Assembly (NCBI RefSeq): GCF_000745475.1
Contig: NZ_JQJJ01000010.1
Coordinates: 1 to 64,000 of the forward strand
Source of the DNA: Allobosea sp. UNC402CLCol
GTDB taxonomy: Bacteria > Pseudomonadota > Alphaproteobacteria > Rhizobiales > Beijerinckiaceae
Length of the DNA: 64,000 nt
Reading direction: 5' to 3'
Positions 1 through 8,888 of the stretch are shown in pieces (within the stretch, counting starts at the first letter, position 1; each line of letters begins with the position of its first letter). Below the pieces are notes generated by a model. The model saw only the letters and a program-made list of their open reading frames with translations, was not told the origin of the DNA and did not search any database. The translations under genes and the position numbers were made by a program.

Positions 1-43
1 CGGGCCTGTCAAGGATATCCCTCATCACAATCGATAAATCGCA

Positions 44-78
44 TAACGCGGCGGTCGACACTTGTCGCCGCCGCGTTA
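44..78. terminator. Long GC-rich hairpin upstream of the tRNA gene
   Basis: Positions 44-60 and 63-78 form an inverted repeat of 16 base pairs with one bulged T and a two-base loop. There is no T-run, so it may be a factor-independent terminator of a gene left of the window, or an intergenic repeat. Nothing else could be assigned in positions 1-149. Confidence 0.45.
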
Positions 79-149
79 CCGTTTAAAGCCCAAACCGTCC
101 CAGGACAGGCCGCATCGCCCATCCAGGACGCCAAAGGCCAAATCATTGA

Positions 150-226
<77 letters not shown>

Positions 227-236
227 ACGATACTGA

Positions 237-266
237 CAAACCCGTCGCTCCAGCGGCGGGTTTTGT
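237..266 (+). terminator. Rho-independent terminator of the tRNA-fMet gene
   Basis: CCCGTCGCT and AGCGGCGGG pair around a two-base loop, with one G-U pair, and TTTTG follows. It lies eleven bases after the encoded CCA, where a tRNA terminator is expected. Confidence 0.75.
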
Positions 267-681
267 CGTTCTAGCAGCCTGCCAACCGCTTGCTGCCAGG
301 TCCAAGCGAGGATCGTGCCGAGCTCCCCGTGCAGCGTCGCAAACATCTCGCCCCGCTCCCGCCCCCGGCGTCAGCACGATCGCCGCGATCAGCACCCACA
401 CCGCTCCCGCCCGCCTCAGGCCGCGCGGCGGGCATGGTTTAGAGCTCCCGACTGGGCCGCTCCTGTTCGCGTAGAGGCTCGCCGCGCTTCGCAGAAGGTC
501 GGCGGGTGCCGATAGGGGCGTCGGCGAGCAACAGCGCGAAGGTTCGCGCCATCGATCGAGCCCCGCCATCTGCCGATCGTTGAGGCCGTCATGGTCGAGA
601 AGCAGCGCATGGGCCAGCGCCGCCTGCCACATCGGAAACATCCGTGCGCGCTCAGTGCTGAGCCGATAGGCGCCGACGTAG
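267..681. other. Decayed non-coding stretch downstream of tRNA-fMet
   Basis: No intact gene could be supported. On the minus strand, around 560-680, a short open segment has protein-like composition, but it runs into arginine- and serine-rich low-quality sequence and lacks a credible start. No copy of the tRNA 3' end was found elsewhere in the window, so there is no direct proof of an integrated element here. Confidence 0.35.
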
Positions 682-966
682 CGGGCCAGGCTCAGCGGAA
701 ATCCCGTGCTGCTTGAACTGCTGGAGAAAGTTCTCGCCCGCATTTCGCTGGTCGATGCCCTATACCGACGAAAGAACGGCGATCAGTGCGGCGCCGATCA
801 TCATCGTCAGATCATCGAAGCGGTGGCTCGCGGGGACACGACAGGTGAGATCGCTCAGATGAGCGAGCATCTCGACGATCTCGAGAGCCGGCTCGTGCTC
901 GATGAGGCTCAGGGCGAAAGCCATAACCTGACTGCGGAGCTGGAGCGCTTTTCGGCGCGCTCTTAA
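682..966 (+). pseudogene. C-terminal remnant of an FCD-domain GntR-family regulator
   Basis: The reading frame opens after a stop at 679-681 and encodes about 95 residues resembling the last helices of FCD regulators. These include an NPVLLELLEKVLARISLV-like helix, then DHHRQIIEAVARGD with the conserved His and the AI..GD turn, then an M..HL..LE helix. The winged helix-turn-helix half and a start codon are missing, so this is a broken gene. It differs in sequence from the two intact FCD regulators at 11476 and 19188, so it is not a recent copy of either. Function is presumed lost. Confidence 0.6.
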
Positions 967-1462
967 AGTGGCGTGGAGCAAGCCGCAGCGTCCACGGCCA
1001 GCCGAGAAGCGCGCTCATTCCAATCGATCACGAATGTCCGGCTCAGGGCAGAAGCTTCGACGTCGGCCCTTGACGCATCGCGCTCGGGTCCGTGGCGCTG
1101 TCTCAAAGATCGCAACGGAATGGTGGGAACCGTAACTCGGTTCCGGCTGCTCGCCTCATCAGCTCAATACAGAATCGCAGCACCTCAGGCAGGGTTTCTG
1201 CAACCTGCTCGATCAGCCACGCCACGCATCGCGTGAGAGCCCTCATGCGATTGACCGCATGCTGGACAGCTCCGCAGAATTCGTTTTGTCCGCGCCTGCT
1301 GGATCTGCCGTGCTGCTGACGTCTCGTCCGTCCCTACGGGTAGTCCAGTGGCAGGACTCTTATCGCGATTTCGCAGACTGGATTGGACGCCCCGATGTGA
1401 CTGCGCCGTTGCTCAATCTGAAATTTTCGATGCCCCATGTAAGATGAAACCGTTGATTGAGG
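967..1462. other. Intergenic stretch with no recognisable gene
   Basis: Several short open frames occur on both strands, but none has a convincing start, ribosome site or family resemblance. This is probably further decayed sequence between the GntR remnant and the transporter operon that ends at 1463. Confidence 0.4.
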
Positions 1463-2695
1463 CTACGAGAGAACGAAAACGCCGATCGCCAGTGTCGCGA
1501 GGGTGAGCGGCGCGCCGATCCTGAAATAGGTCCAGAAATCGATGGTGATGCCGTCCTTGGCGGCACGCTCGGCGACGATCAGGTTGGCGACGGAGCCCAG
1601 CAGCGTGAAATTGCCGGCGAGCGTCGAGGCCATCGCCACGACGAGCCAGGCGCGCTGGGGATCGTGCAGATGCTCGATGAAGGGCTTCAGCACGAGAACC
1701 GCCGGGACGTTGCTGACGAGGTTGGACAGGATCGCCGTCACGCCGGTCAGGATCGCGGTGTTGCCGAGGTCGAGGCGGGCGGCCTGCGCCAGCAGGTCGG
1801 GCGTCAATACGGCGTGCTCGAGCCCCCGCACCACGACGAAGAGCCCGGCGAACATCAGCAGGAGCGGCCCGTCGATCTCGGCATAGACCTTGCGCGGTTC
1901 GATCCTGCGGGTGAGCAGCAAGAGCGCCGCGACGCAGATCGCCACTTTCGCCACCGCCTGGCCGAGGAAGAACAGAACGATCATCGCCACGGACACCAGC
2001 GCCGCCTTCGCCGCGAGCCAGCCGTGATAGTGAGCGGGAACGGTGACGCTGCGCAGCGCCTGCCGCGTCATGTACTCACGCGGATTGAGCAGGAGCACGA
2101 ACAGGATCGTCACCAGCAGCCCCAGCGCCGCGACCGGCAGCAGCGCGCCGGTGAAGGCGCCGTAGGAGATGCCCGAGAGATTGCCGATGATCATGTTCTG
2201 GGGGTTGCCGGTGATCGTCGCCGTCGAGCCGACATTCGAGGCGAGCGCCACCGCGATGAGATAGGGCACCGGATTGCGGTCGAGCGCGCGGCTCAGCGTG
2301 ATGACGATCGGCGCCATCACCAGGCAGATCGCATCGTTGACGAGGAAGGCGGAGAGCACGCCGGTCGTCATCACCACGACCGCAAGCAGCAGCACCGGAT
2401 GCCGCGCCCGGCCGGCGGCCCAGCCGGTCACCATGCGGAAGAAGCCCGAGAGCCGCAGATTGGCGACGACGATCATCATGCCGAGCAGCAGCGTGATGGT
2501 GTCGAGGTCGATCGCCCGATAGGCGTCCTCGAGCGAGAGCACGCCGCAGCCGACCATGAGCGCGGCGCCGATCAGCGCCGCTCCCGCCCGGTCGACCCGC
2601 AAGCCGGGCATCCGGCCGATCGCAATGGCGACATAGGTCACGAGGAAGATCGCGATCGCGAGGATCTGTGTCGCGTTGAGGCCCCAGCCGGTCAT
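1463..2695 (-). CDS. SLC13/ArsB-type anion permease
   Basis: A 410-residue, highly hydrophobic protein with about ten to twelve membrane segments, typical in length for the ion-transporter superfamily of SLC13, CitMHS and ArsB proteins. The N-terminus forms a membrane helix directly. Conserved features are the DTITLLLGMMIV stretch near residue 65 and the paired re-entrant regions with SNVGSTATITGNPQN and SNLVSNVPAVLV, the asparagine/threonine-rich substrate loops of this superfamily. Substrate is unknown; a carboxylate or inorganic anion is likely. It starts 6 nt after the stop of the MFS transporter at 2702-4015, so the two are probably one operon with the MFS gene first. Confidence 0.85.
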   Translation of the reverse strand: MTGWGLNATQILAIAIFLVTYVAIAIGRMPGLRVDRAGAALIGAALMVGCGVLSLEDAYRAIDLDTITLLLGMMIVVANLRLSGFFRMVTGWAAGRARHPVLLLAVVVMTTGVLSAFLVNDAICLVMAPIVITLSRALDRNPVPYLIAVALASNVGSTATITGNPQNMIIGNLSGISYGAFTGALLPVAALGLLVTILFVLLLNPREYMTRQALRSVTVPAHYHGWLAAKAALVSVAMIVLFFLGQAVAKVAICVAALLLLTRRIEPRKVYAEIDGPLLLMFAGLFVVVRGLEHAVLTPDLLAQAARLDLGNTAILTGVTAILSNLVSNVPAVLVLKPFIEHLHDPQRAWLVVAMASTLAGNFTLLGSVANLIVAERAAKDGITIDFWTYFRIGAPLTLATLAIGVFVLS

Positions 2696-2701
2696 GTGAG
2701 A

Positions 2702-4015
2702 TCAGGCCATTCTCTCTCGCGCCGCCGGCACCGGACGGGCGCCGTGGTCGGTCGGCGGCTCATAGCCGCGCGTCTCCGGCATGGCAACGAGATAGAGGAC
2801 GAGGCCGCAGGCCGCGATGGCCGCGAGCGTGACGAAGGCGGTGGAATAGCCGGCGGTGACGATGATCACCCCCGCCAGCGAAGCGGAGAGCGAGGCCCCG
2901 ACGCCCTGGACCGTCGCGACAGCCCCTTGCGAGACGTTGAAGCGGCCGGTGCCGCGCGTCAGGTCCGCCACCACGATGGGAAACAGCGCGCCGAAGATGC
3001 CGGCGCCGACGCCGTCGAGCGCCTGCACGGCGACAAGCCAGAACGGGTTGTCCGAGACGACATAGAGCGCGCCGCGCAGCGCCAGCACGCCGAAGGCGAC
3101 GAGGAAGATCGGCTTGCGGCCCCAGTCATCGACCTTGGCGCCGACCATGATCGCCATCGGCACCATGACGCATTGCGCCGCGACGATGCAGATGGCGATC
3201 AGCGAGGTCGCCTGTTCCTTGCCGGCAACGCGGGTGAGCAATTGGCCGACGGAGGTGAGCATCGCGGCATTGGAGAGGTGGAAGATGGCGCAGAGCAGCG
3301 CGAACAGCATGAGATGGCGGTTCTGCAGCAGGGCCTTGAGGCCAGAGGGCTTCTCGTCGTCGACGGCTTCGTCGAGACCGCGGGCGAGATCGTCGTCGAT
3401 CTCCTTCTCCGGCACCATCAGCATGGCGCCGATGCTGAGGACCGCGAGCACGGCCATGAGCCAGAACACCACGATCGGCCCGAAGAAATAGGCGGTCGCG
3501 CCTGCGATCGCGGCCGAGGCCGCATTGCCGAGATGGTTGAAGGCCTCGTTGCGGCCGATGCGCTTGGAGAACAGCTTCGGCCCGACGAGGCCGAGCGTGA
3601 TCGCAGCCAGCGCCGGCGGGAAGATCGCGCCCGCGATCGCGGCGACCGATTGCGTGCCGACGACCAGGTAGAAATTGCTGATGAAGGGAAGCGCCAGGCA
3701 CGACAGCGTGACCGCGATCGCGGAGGCGATGACGATCGCCGGCTTGTGGCGACCGTTGTCGATCAACGCTCCGGCCGGGGTCTGGGCGAGCAGGCCGACG
3801 ATGCCCGCGATGGTCATGACGAGACCGACGGTCGCCTCGTTCCAGCCCTGCTCCGGGCCGCGCACGGCGATCAGATAGATCGCGAGATAGGGCCCCAACC
3901 CGTCGCGCACGTCGGCGAGGAAGAGGTTCAGAGCGTCGAGCCCGCGCAGGGCCTGCCGGGACGGCGAGCGTTCGCCCGATTTCGCTGAGGTGCCGGACTG
4001 GCTTTGCGTGGGCAT
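2702..4015 (-). CDS. Major facilitator superfamily transporter
   Basis: A 437-residue protein with about twelve predicted membrane segments, the usual MFS size. A charged cytoplasmic N-tail of about 25 residues precedes the first helix. The loop between helices 2 and 3 carries the motif-A-like sequence GALIDNGRHKP, and a long charged loop near residues 200-225 separates the two six-helix halves. The second half repeats the pattern with GAKVDDWGRKP. The substrate cannot be read from sequence. The SLC13-like permease follows 6 nt downstream, suggesting co-transcription and perhaps uptake and export of the same compound class. Confidence 0.85.
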   Translation of the reverse strand: MPTQSQSGTSAKSGERSPSRQALRGLDALNLFLADVRDGLGPYLAIYLIAVRGPEQGWNEATVGLVMTIAGIVGLLAQTPAGALIDNGRHKPAIVIASAIAVTLSCLALPFISNFYLVVGTQSVAAIAGAIFPPALAAITLGLVGPKLFSKRIGRNEAFNHLGNAASAAIAGATAYFFGPIVVFWLMAVLAVLSIGAMLMVPEKEIDDDLARGLDEAVDDEKPSGLKALLQNRHLMLFALLCAIFHLSNAAMLTSVGQLLTRVAGKEQATSLIAICIVAAQCVMVPMAIMVGAKVDDWGRKPIFLVAFGVLALRGALYVVSDNPFWLVAVQALDGVGAGIFGALFPIVVADLTRGTGRFNVSQGAVATVQGVGASLSASLAGVIIVTAGYSTAFVTLAAIAACGLVLYLVAMPETRGYEPPTDHGARPVPAARERMA

Positions 4016-4563
4016 CGGAGCGTCTCGCGGCAGGAGATGGGGATAGGGGCGAAGAGACCGTCCGGCATGCGCCGGACGGGGTCATGGCGAGGAAGTCTTT
4101 CGACGGCGCTCCCACACGATGTGGAAACGGTCATCCCCGGCCATCGGCCACCGACCAATCTGACCGAGGTCGCTCGATTCCGTGAACTCCTGGTCTCGCT
4201 GCGCGAGCGGATCGGACGCGCGATCCGCGCAGCCTCGAGATTTGCGTGGAAGACAGGCTTTGCGCCAAAGCCGCGGGCGTTTTCAAGCTGCTTGATCGGC
4301 TCGATTGAAGATCGGCAAACCGAGCTCGACCAGTGTCAAAAAAGCAAGCTCTGCTTTTGCCGATGTTCCGGCCGGCCGGAGGCGCCGGCACAGACCGTGC
4401 GATCGATGCTGTATCCGGTTGCACTCTTGCGAGCGATCCGTATCGAGGATCAATCGCTTCGGTATTTGCATTTCTGCTCAACACCGACACCCCCCATGCT
4501 CGTCGTCCGATTGGGAAAACCGATCGGCGATGTCTGCCATAAAGGCTTGAGCAGGGAGGTTTC
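4016..4563. other. Intergenic region with a gene remnant and an A/T-flanked hairpin
   Basis: This gap lies between two divergent genes. Apart from the short metallo-beta-lactamase-like remnant at 4109-4219, it holds a small hairpin at 4340-4358 (AAAAGCA, loop AGCTC, TGCTTTT) and the strong Shine-Dalgarno AGGGAGG at 4553-4559 for the hydrolase at 4564. Promoters for both neighbours should lie here, but none was clear. Confidence 0.45.
4109..4219 (+). pseudogene. C-terminal remnant of a metallo-beta-lactamase-fold hydrolase
   Basis: About 37 codons read DVETVIPGHRPPT followed by a VARFRELLVSLRERI helix. That is the pattern of the last metal-ligand loop (consensus D..xPGHGP) and final helix of metallo-beta-lactamase-fold proteins, with the second glycine changed to arginine. 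The rest of the fold is absent. The frame runs open to 4582, overlapping the next gene, and has no sensible start, so it is a relic. The resemblance rests on pattern recognition alone. Confidence 0.4.
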
Positions 4564-5607
4564 ATGTTTCGTAAGTTCGTGACGGCTGCATTTGGGCTCG
4601 GTTTGGGATTGGGGGGAGCGGCTCACGCGCAAACCATGCAGGAACCGCTCGCCCTACGGGCGATGGGTTCGTTCCATGTCGGCGGAAAACTCGTCGAAAT
4701 TTCAGGACGCCAGGTCAAGGAAGTCGTCTTCACGCCTGGTGGCACACCGGCCAAGGTCGATCCGAACGGCACCTATCAGACCGGCCAGATGTATGTTCAG
4801 TATTTTCTGCCGCAGAAGGAGCGGGGCAAGGTGCCTCTGCTACTCTGGCATGGCGGGGGCATGACCGGCGTGAATTTCGAGACGACGCCCGATGGCCGGG
4901 AGGGCTGGCTCGAGTTTTTCCTGCGCAAGGGGTGGTCGGTCTACAACTCGGACGCGGTGGAGCGTGGGCGTTCGAGTTGGGCGATGTATCCGGACGTCAT
5001 CCCCGGAGAGCCGCTCTTCCTCACGACCGCGAACCCGTTCGAGCGCTTCCGCATCGGGGAGCCGGCGGGCGGCTTCAACCCCGACCCCGCCAAGCGCAAA
5101 TACCTGCCGGGCAGCCAGTTTCCGGCCGAGGGCTACGACAATTTCGTCAAACAGATCGTGCCGCGCTGGACCAGCACCGACCAGATGATCATCGATGCCT
5201 ATATCGCCGAGGTCGACAAGGTCTGCCCCTGCGTGATCGCCTTCCACAGCCAGGCGGGGCAGTTCGGCTTTAAGGTCGCGCAGGCCCGCCCCGACAAGGT
5301 CAAGGCGCTTGTCGCGGTCGAGCCTGCGGGTATCGGCGACCCGGCCAAGGCCGATGTTCTGAAGGACATCCCGGTACTGATGCTGTTCGGCGACTATATC
5401 GAGCAGGATTCGCGCTGGCCGACGATCCGCAAGACCGCGACCGATTTCGGCGATCGCATCAAGGCGGCCGGCGGCTCGGTCGATGTCGTGAATCTTCCTT
5501 CCGTCGGCATCAAAGGCAATTCGCACATGATGATGATGGACAAGAACAATCTGGAGGTCGCTCAGCTGATCGACGACTGGTTGGCCAGGAAGGGCCTTGC
5601 CAAATAG
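4564..5607 (+). CDS. Secreted alpha/beta-hydrolase (esterase-like)
   Basis: A 347-residue protein with a signal peptide (hydrophobic core at about residues 7-20, cleavage near AHA-QT at 23), so it should act in the periplasm or outside. The alpha/beta-hydrolase signs are the oxyanion loop HGGGMTG (96-102) and a nucleophile elbow HSQAG (228-232) with Ser229 in place of the usual GxSxG. An acidic residue in VEPAG (Glu253) and a C-terminal GNSHMM with His321 complete a plausible catalytic triad. The start at 4564 is fixed by AGGGAGG four bases upstream. Substrate is unknown. It stands alone and converges on the aap operon. Confidence 0.85.
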   Translation: MFRKFVTAAFGLGLGLGGAAHAQTMQEPLALRAMGSFHVGGKLVEISGRQVKEVVFTPGGTPAKVDPNGTYQTGQMYVQYFLPQKERGKVPLLLWHGGGMTGVNFETTPDGREGWLEFFLRKGWSVYNSDAVERGRSSWAMYPDVIPGEPLFLTTANPFERFRIGEPAGGFNPDPAKRKYLPGSQFPAEGYDNFVKQIVPRWTSTDQMIIDAYIAEVDKVCPCVIAFHSQAGQFGFKVAQARPDKVKALVAVEPAGIGDPAKADVLKDIPVLMLFGDYIEQDSRWPTIRKTATDFGDRIKAAGGSVDVVNLPSVGIKGNSHMMMMDKNNLEVAQLIDDWLARKGLAK

Positions 5608-5643
5608 GGGCTCAAGGTAAGCTCGGCGACCGGGCTTCGCCTC

Positions 5644-5669
5644 CCGGCCGCGCCTTTCGGGGCGGCCGG
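5644..5669. terminator. Hairpin between convergent hydrolase and aapP
   Basis: CCGGCCGC at 5644-5651 pairs with GCGGCCGG at 5662-5669. It sits between two convergent genes and could end transcription from either side, although no clear T-run follows. Confidence 0.5.
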
Positions 5670-5718
5670 ACAAGCGCAAAGCGGCGCCGCCGAACCCATA
5701 GGCCGGTTCCGGCCCGCA

Positions 5719-5756
5719 TCGACCAGCGGCGACGCGTCAGCGCGTGCGCTGGTCGA
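5719..5756. repeat. Inverted repeat downstream of aapP
   Basis: A perfect 10-bp inverted repeat, TCGACCAGCG and CGCTGGTCGA, with an 18-base GC-rich interior, ends 7 bases before the aapP stop codon. It is a second candidate terminator for the leftward aap operon. Confidence 0.4.
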
Positions 5757-5762
5757 CACATC

Positions 5763-6542
5763 TCAATGCTTCAGGACCTGTCTGAAGAATGCATGGGCCC
5801 GTTCGGTTTGCGGGTGGTCGAAGATGCGATTTGGCGCGCCTTCCTCGACCTTCCGGCCGTCGGCCATGAAAACGACGCGGTCCGCCACCGTGCGCGCGAA
5901 GCCCATCTCGTGGGTTACGACCAGCATCGTCATGCCGGTGTCGGCGAGTTCCAGCATGACGTCGAGCACCTCCTTGATCATCTCGGGATCGAGCGCCGAG
6001 GTCGGCTCGTCGAACAGCATGATCTTCGGCTGCATGCACAGCGCCCGCGCGATGGCGACGCGCTGCTGCTGCCCGCCTGAGAGCTGAAGCGGGAATTTCC
6101 GTGCCTGCTCGGGAATATGGACGCGCTCGAGGTAGTTCATGGCCAGAGCCTCGGCTTCCCGCCGGCGCGTGCCGCGCACCAGCATCGGCGCGATCGTCAG
6201 ATTCTCCAGGATGGTCAGATGCGGAAACAGGTTGAAGCTCTGGAAGACCATGCCGACTTCGCGGCGGATCGCCTCCAAGCCGCGGGTGCGCCCGTCAAGC
6301 TCGACGCCATTGGCGACGATGCGGCCTGCATGATGGCTCTCGAGGCCATTAATGCAGCGGATGAGTGTGGATTTTCCGGAGCCCGAGGGGCCGCAGATGA
6401 CGATCTTCTCGCCGGTGGCGACCTCGAGATCGACATCATGCAGGACCTGGACGGAGCCATACCATTTGCACAACCCCTGGATGCTGACGGCAAGCGATGG
6501 CGCTTGGCGTGCCTCTTCCACATGATTTGCGAGAGCGCTCAC
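5763..6542 (-). CDS. aapP: Polar amino-acid ABC transporter ATPase AapP
   Basis: A 260-residue ATPase of the GlnQ/AapP group that powers uptake by AapQM. Walker [10 protein letters not shown] lies at 51-59, the Q-loop FQSFNLFP around 100, the signature LSGGQQ at 154-159, Walker B IMLFDEP at 174-180 and the switch His211 in VTHEMGF. The start is taken as the GTG at 6542, which overlaps the aapM stop (GTGA); the frame stays open further upstream inside aapM, but only downstream of this GTG does it look like the family. It is the last gene of the leftward aapJQMP operon. Confidence 0.92.
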   Translation of the reverse strand: MSALANHVEEARQAPSLAVSIQGLCKWYGSVQVLHDVDLEVATGEKIVICGPSGSGKSTLIRCINGLESHHAGRIVANGVELDGRTRGLEAIRREVGMVFQSFNLFPHLTILENLTIAPMLVRGTRRREAEALAMNYLERVHIPEQARKFPLQLSGGQQQRVAIARALCMQPKIMLFDEPTSALDPEMIKEVLDVMLELADTGMTMLVVTHEMGFARTVADRVVFMADGRKVEEGAPNRIFDHPQTERAHAFFRQVLKH

Positions 6543-7627
6543 GAGACATACCCCTTGTTCATCCGGCGTTCCATCAGGCGCGCATAGATCGAAAGCGCGA
6601 AGCCGAAGGCGAAGTAGACGAAGCCGGCGAAGGTGTAGGCTTCGACATAGTATTTCCGCCAGACCGGGTCCTGCATGACTGCCGTTGTTGCAGTCAGGAT
6701 GTCGAACAGGCCGATGATCATCACGAACGACGTATTCTTCATCGCGGCGATGACATGGTTCATGATGGCCGGAAAGGCGATGCGCAGAGCCTGAGGCAGG
6801 ATGATGCGGCCGGTCATCTGCCAATAGCGCAGGCCCAGGGCCTTGGCGGCTTCATATTGCCCCTCCGGCACGGCCTGCAGGCCTCCGCGGATCGTCTCGG
6901 CCTGGTAGCAGGCGAAGAAGATCGCGATGCCGATGGTCACGCGCAACAGCTTGTCGACGTTCGTGCCGGCCGGCAGGAACAGCGGGAAGACATTGACCGC
7001 GACGAAAAGGATCGTGATCAGCGGCACCCCGCGCAGCGTTTCGATCAGCACGACGCTGACGGAGCGCAGCAGCGCCAGATGCGAGCGCCGGCCGAGCGCG
7101 AGCAGCACCGCGATCGGGAAGCCGAGGATCACGGTTCCGGAGAACATGATCATCGTCAGGGCGAGGCCGCCCCATTCGGTGGTCGGCACGATGCGCAGCG
7201 GCCCGATTCCACCATACATCAGCGCGCCGATGACGAAGACGGCGATCGTCCAGAGCGGGACCAGCAGGCGCAGCGACCAGAACCGCGGCGTCAGCGTGAC
7301 GATGACGGTGATCAGGTAGATGGCCACGGCCAGGGTCGGGCGCCATTGCTCGTCGAATGGGTAGAGCCCGAACAGGATGACCCGGTGCTTTTCCGCGATC
7401 ACCGCCCAGCAGGCGCCGACAGCATCGCGGCAACTCTCAGGCCCGGTGGAGACGAACACGGCATCGAAGATCGCCCAATTCGCGATCTTGACACAGATCG
7501 GTACCACCAGAGCCAGGGTCGCAAAGCTCAACAAGATGTGGAACGGCGAAGGCCATACGCGCTCGCGGAGCCACCAGTCGAGAGCGTTGCGGCGGCCGCT
7601 CACCAGCGGCTGAAGTGTATTGGCCAT
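6539..7627 (-). CDS. aapM: Polar amino-acid ABC transporter permease AapM
   Basis: A 362-residue inner-membrane permease of the HisM/AapM group. An N-terminal part with extra membrane segments and a periplasmic loop holding two cysteines precedes a typical C-terminal transport domain from about residue 150. That domain has [12 protein letters not shown] and an EAA-type coupling loop ([22 protein letters not shown]). The length fits the long AapM subfamily rather than short HisM proteins. It starts 1 nt after aapQ and overlaps aapP by 4 nt, so the three are translationally linked. With AapQ it forms the membrane channel. Confidence 0.92.
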   Translation of the reverse strand: MANTLQPLVSGRRNALDWWLRERVWPSPFHILLSFATLALVVPICVKIANWAIFDAVFVSTGPESCRDAVGACWAVIAEKHRVILFGLYPFDEQWRPTLAVAIYLITVIVTLTPRFWSLRLLVPLWTIAVFVIGALMYGGIGPLRIVPTTEWGGLALTMIMFSGTVILGFPIAVLLALGRRSHLALLRSVSVVLIETLRGVPLITILFVAVNVFPLFLPAGTNVDKLLRVTIGIAIFFACYQAETIRGGLQAVPEGQYEAAKALGLRYWQMTGRIILPQALRIAFPAIMNHVIAAMKNTSFVMIIGLFDILTATTAVMQDPVWRKYYVEAYTFAGFVYFAFGFALSIYARLMERRMNKGYVS

Positions 7628-7628
7628 C

Positions 7629-8861
7629 TCAGCGCCCCTTCAACGCAACGCGGCTGTTGTAGAAGTTCATGAGCAGCGAGGTGATCAGGCTCAGGGTGAA
7701 GTAGATCAGCATCATGATCGTGACCATTTCCATCGCCTGTCCGGTCTGGTTCATGACGGTGTTGCCGATGTTCACGAGTTCGGGATAGCCGATGATGACG
7801 CCCAGCGAGCTGTTCTTGGTCAGGCTGAGGAACTGGCTCGACAGCGGCGGCACGATCACGCGCAGCGCCTGCGGCAGGACGATGCGGGTCATGATCGAAA
7901 ATGGGTGCAAACCGAGCGCGCGTGCCGCCTCGACCTGGCCTTTCGGCACAGCCTGAATGCCTCCGCGAACGATCTCGGCGATAAAGGCGCCGGTGTATAT
8001 CGTCAGGCCGATGGCCAAAGCGAAGAACTCGGGCGAGAGCGTCAAACCACCCGTGAAGCCGAAACCACGTCGCTGCGGGATATCGGGCGTGAACTGGGCG
8101 CCCGTTACGAGCCAGGTCAGAAGCGGCAGCGCGACAAGCACGGCCAGCGCCGGTACGATCGGTTCGACATATCGCCCCGTGCGCTCGCCATAGCGGCGTG
8201 CCAACCGCGCCGCGGCGAATGCGGAAAGCACGGCGACGCCGAGAGCGATCATGATCGTCCCGCCGGAGGTGCCGAAGCCGGGCAAGGGTACTGTCAACCC
8301 GCGGTTGCTGATGAAGCCGATGCCGAGCAGATCATGCGCCTGCCGCGGCGGCGGCAGGTTGCGGATGATCGAAGACCACAGCAGGACATGCAGGATGATC
8401 GGCACGTTCCGGGCCAGCTCCACATAGGTGCCGGCGAGCGTCGAAATCACCACATTGCGCGAGGCCCGGGCCACGCCCGCGGCGACGCCGAGCACAGTGG
8501 CGAACACGATGGCGACCGCGGCGACGCGGAGGGTGTTGAGTACGCCGACCAGCAAGGCTCGGCCATAGGTATCGCTGGCACTATAGGGGATCGGCGACTC
8601 GCCGATATTGAACCGCGCCAGCTGCTCCAGGAAGCTGAAGCCGGTGGCGATGTTCTGCCGCTGGAGGTTCTCGGAGACGTTGCTGTAGAGCGCATGGATG
8701 CCGAGCGCGAGCAAGATTGCGAGGCCGGCCTGATAGATCAAGCCCCGTGTGAAAGGGTCGCCCCAGCTCAGCCTGCGGCGCGGCGGTTTTGCGGCCTGCC
8801 GGGCGCGTATATCGGCCCGTGTCGGCCCGCTGGCCGCGAGGCTCCGGTCAATGCTCGTCAT
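7629..8861 (-). CDS. aapQ: Polar amino-acid ABC transporter permease AapQ
   Basis: A 410-residue permease, the long AapQ form, with a charged N-tail of about 30 residues and eight or so membrane segments. The periplasmic insert around residues 60-100 (LQRQNIATGFSFLEQLARF) is typical of AapQ. The transport domain includes YVELARNVPIILHVLLW and the coupling loop EAARALGL..FSIMTRIVLPQALR. It pairs with AapM. The gene is second in the operon, 27 nt downstream of aapJ and 1 nt from aapM. Confidence 0.92.
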   Translation of the reverse strand: MTSIDRSLAASGPTRADIRARQAAKPPRRRLSWGDPFTRGLIYQAGLAILLALGIHALYSNVSENLQRQNIATGFSFLEQLARFNIGESPIPYSASDTYGRALLVGVLNTLRVAAVAIVFATVLGVAAGVARASRNVVISTLAGTYVELARNVPIILHVLLWSSIIRNLPPPRQAHDLLGIGFISNRGLTVPLPGFGTSGGTIMIALGVAVLSAFAAARLARRYGERTGRYVEPIVPALAVLVALPLLTWLVTGAQFTPDIPQRRGFGFTGGLTLSPEFFALAIGLTIYTGAFIAEIVRGGIQAVPKGQVEAARALGLHPFSIMTRIVLPQALRVIVPPLSSQFLSLTKNSSLGVIIGYPELVNIGNTVMNQTGQAMEMVTIMMLIYFTLSLITSLLMNFYNSRVALKGR

Positions 8862-8888
8862 GTCTTGTTACCCCGCGGCGCGGACGCG

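Noticed and set aside
416..743. Minus-strand protein-like segment (MFPMWQAALAHALLLDHDGL and nearby)
   Set aside because: It looks somewhat real but is flanked by low-quality sequence, has no credible start and partly overlaps the GntR remnant; no family was recognised.
1457..3988. A very long plus-strand open frame opposite two transporter genes
   Set aside because: It is rich in Arg, Asp, Glu and His in the way antisense frames of high-GC membrane-protein genes are, and it lies wholly opposite two genes with clear family features.
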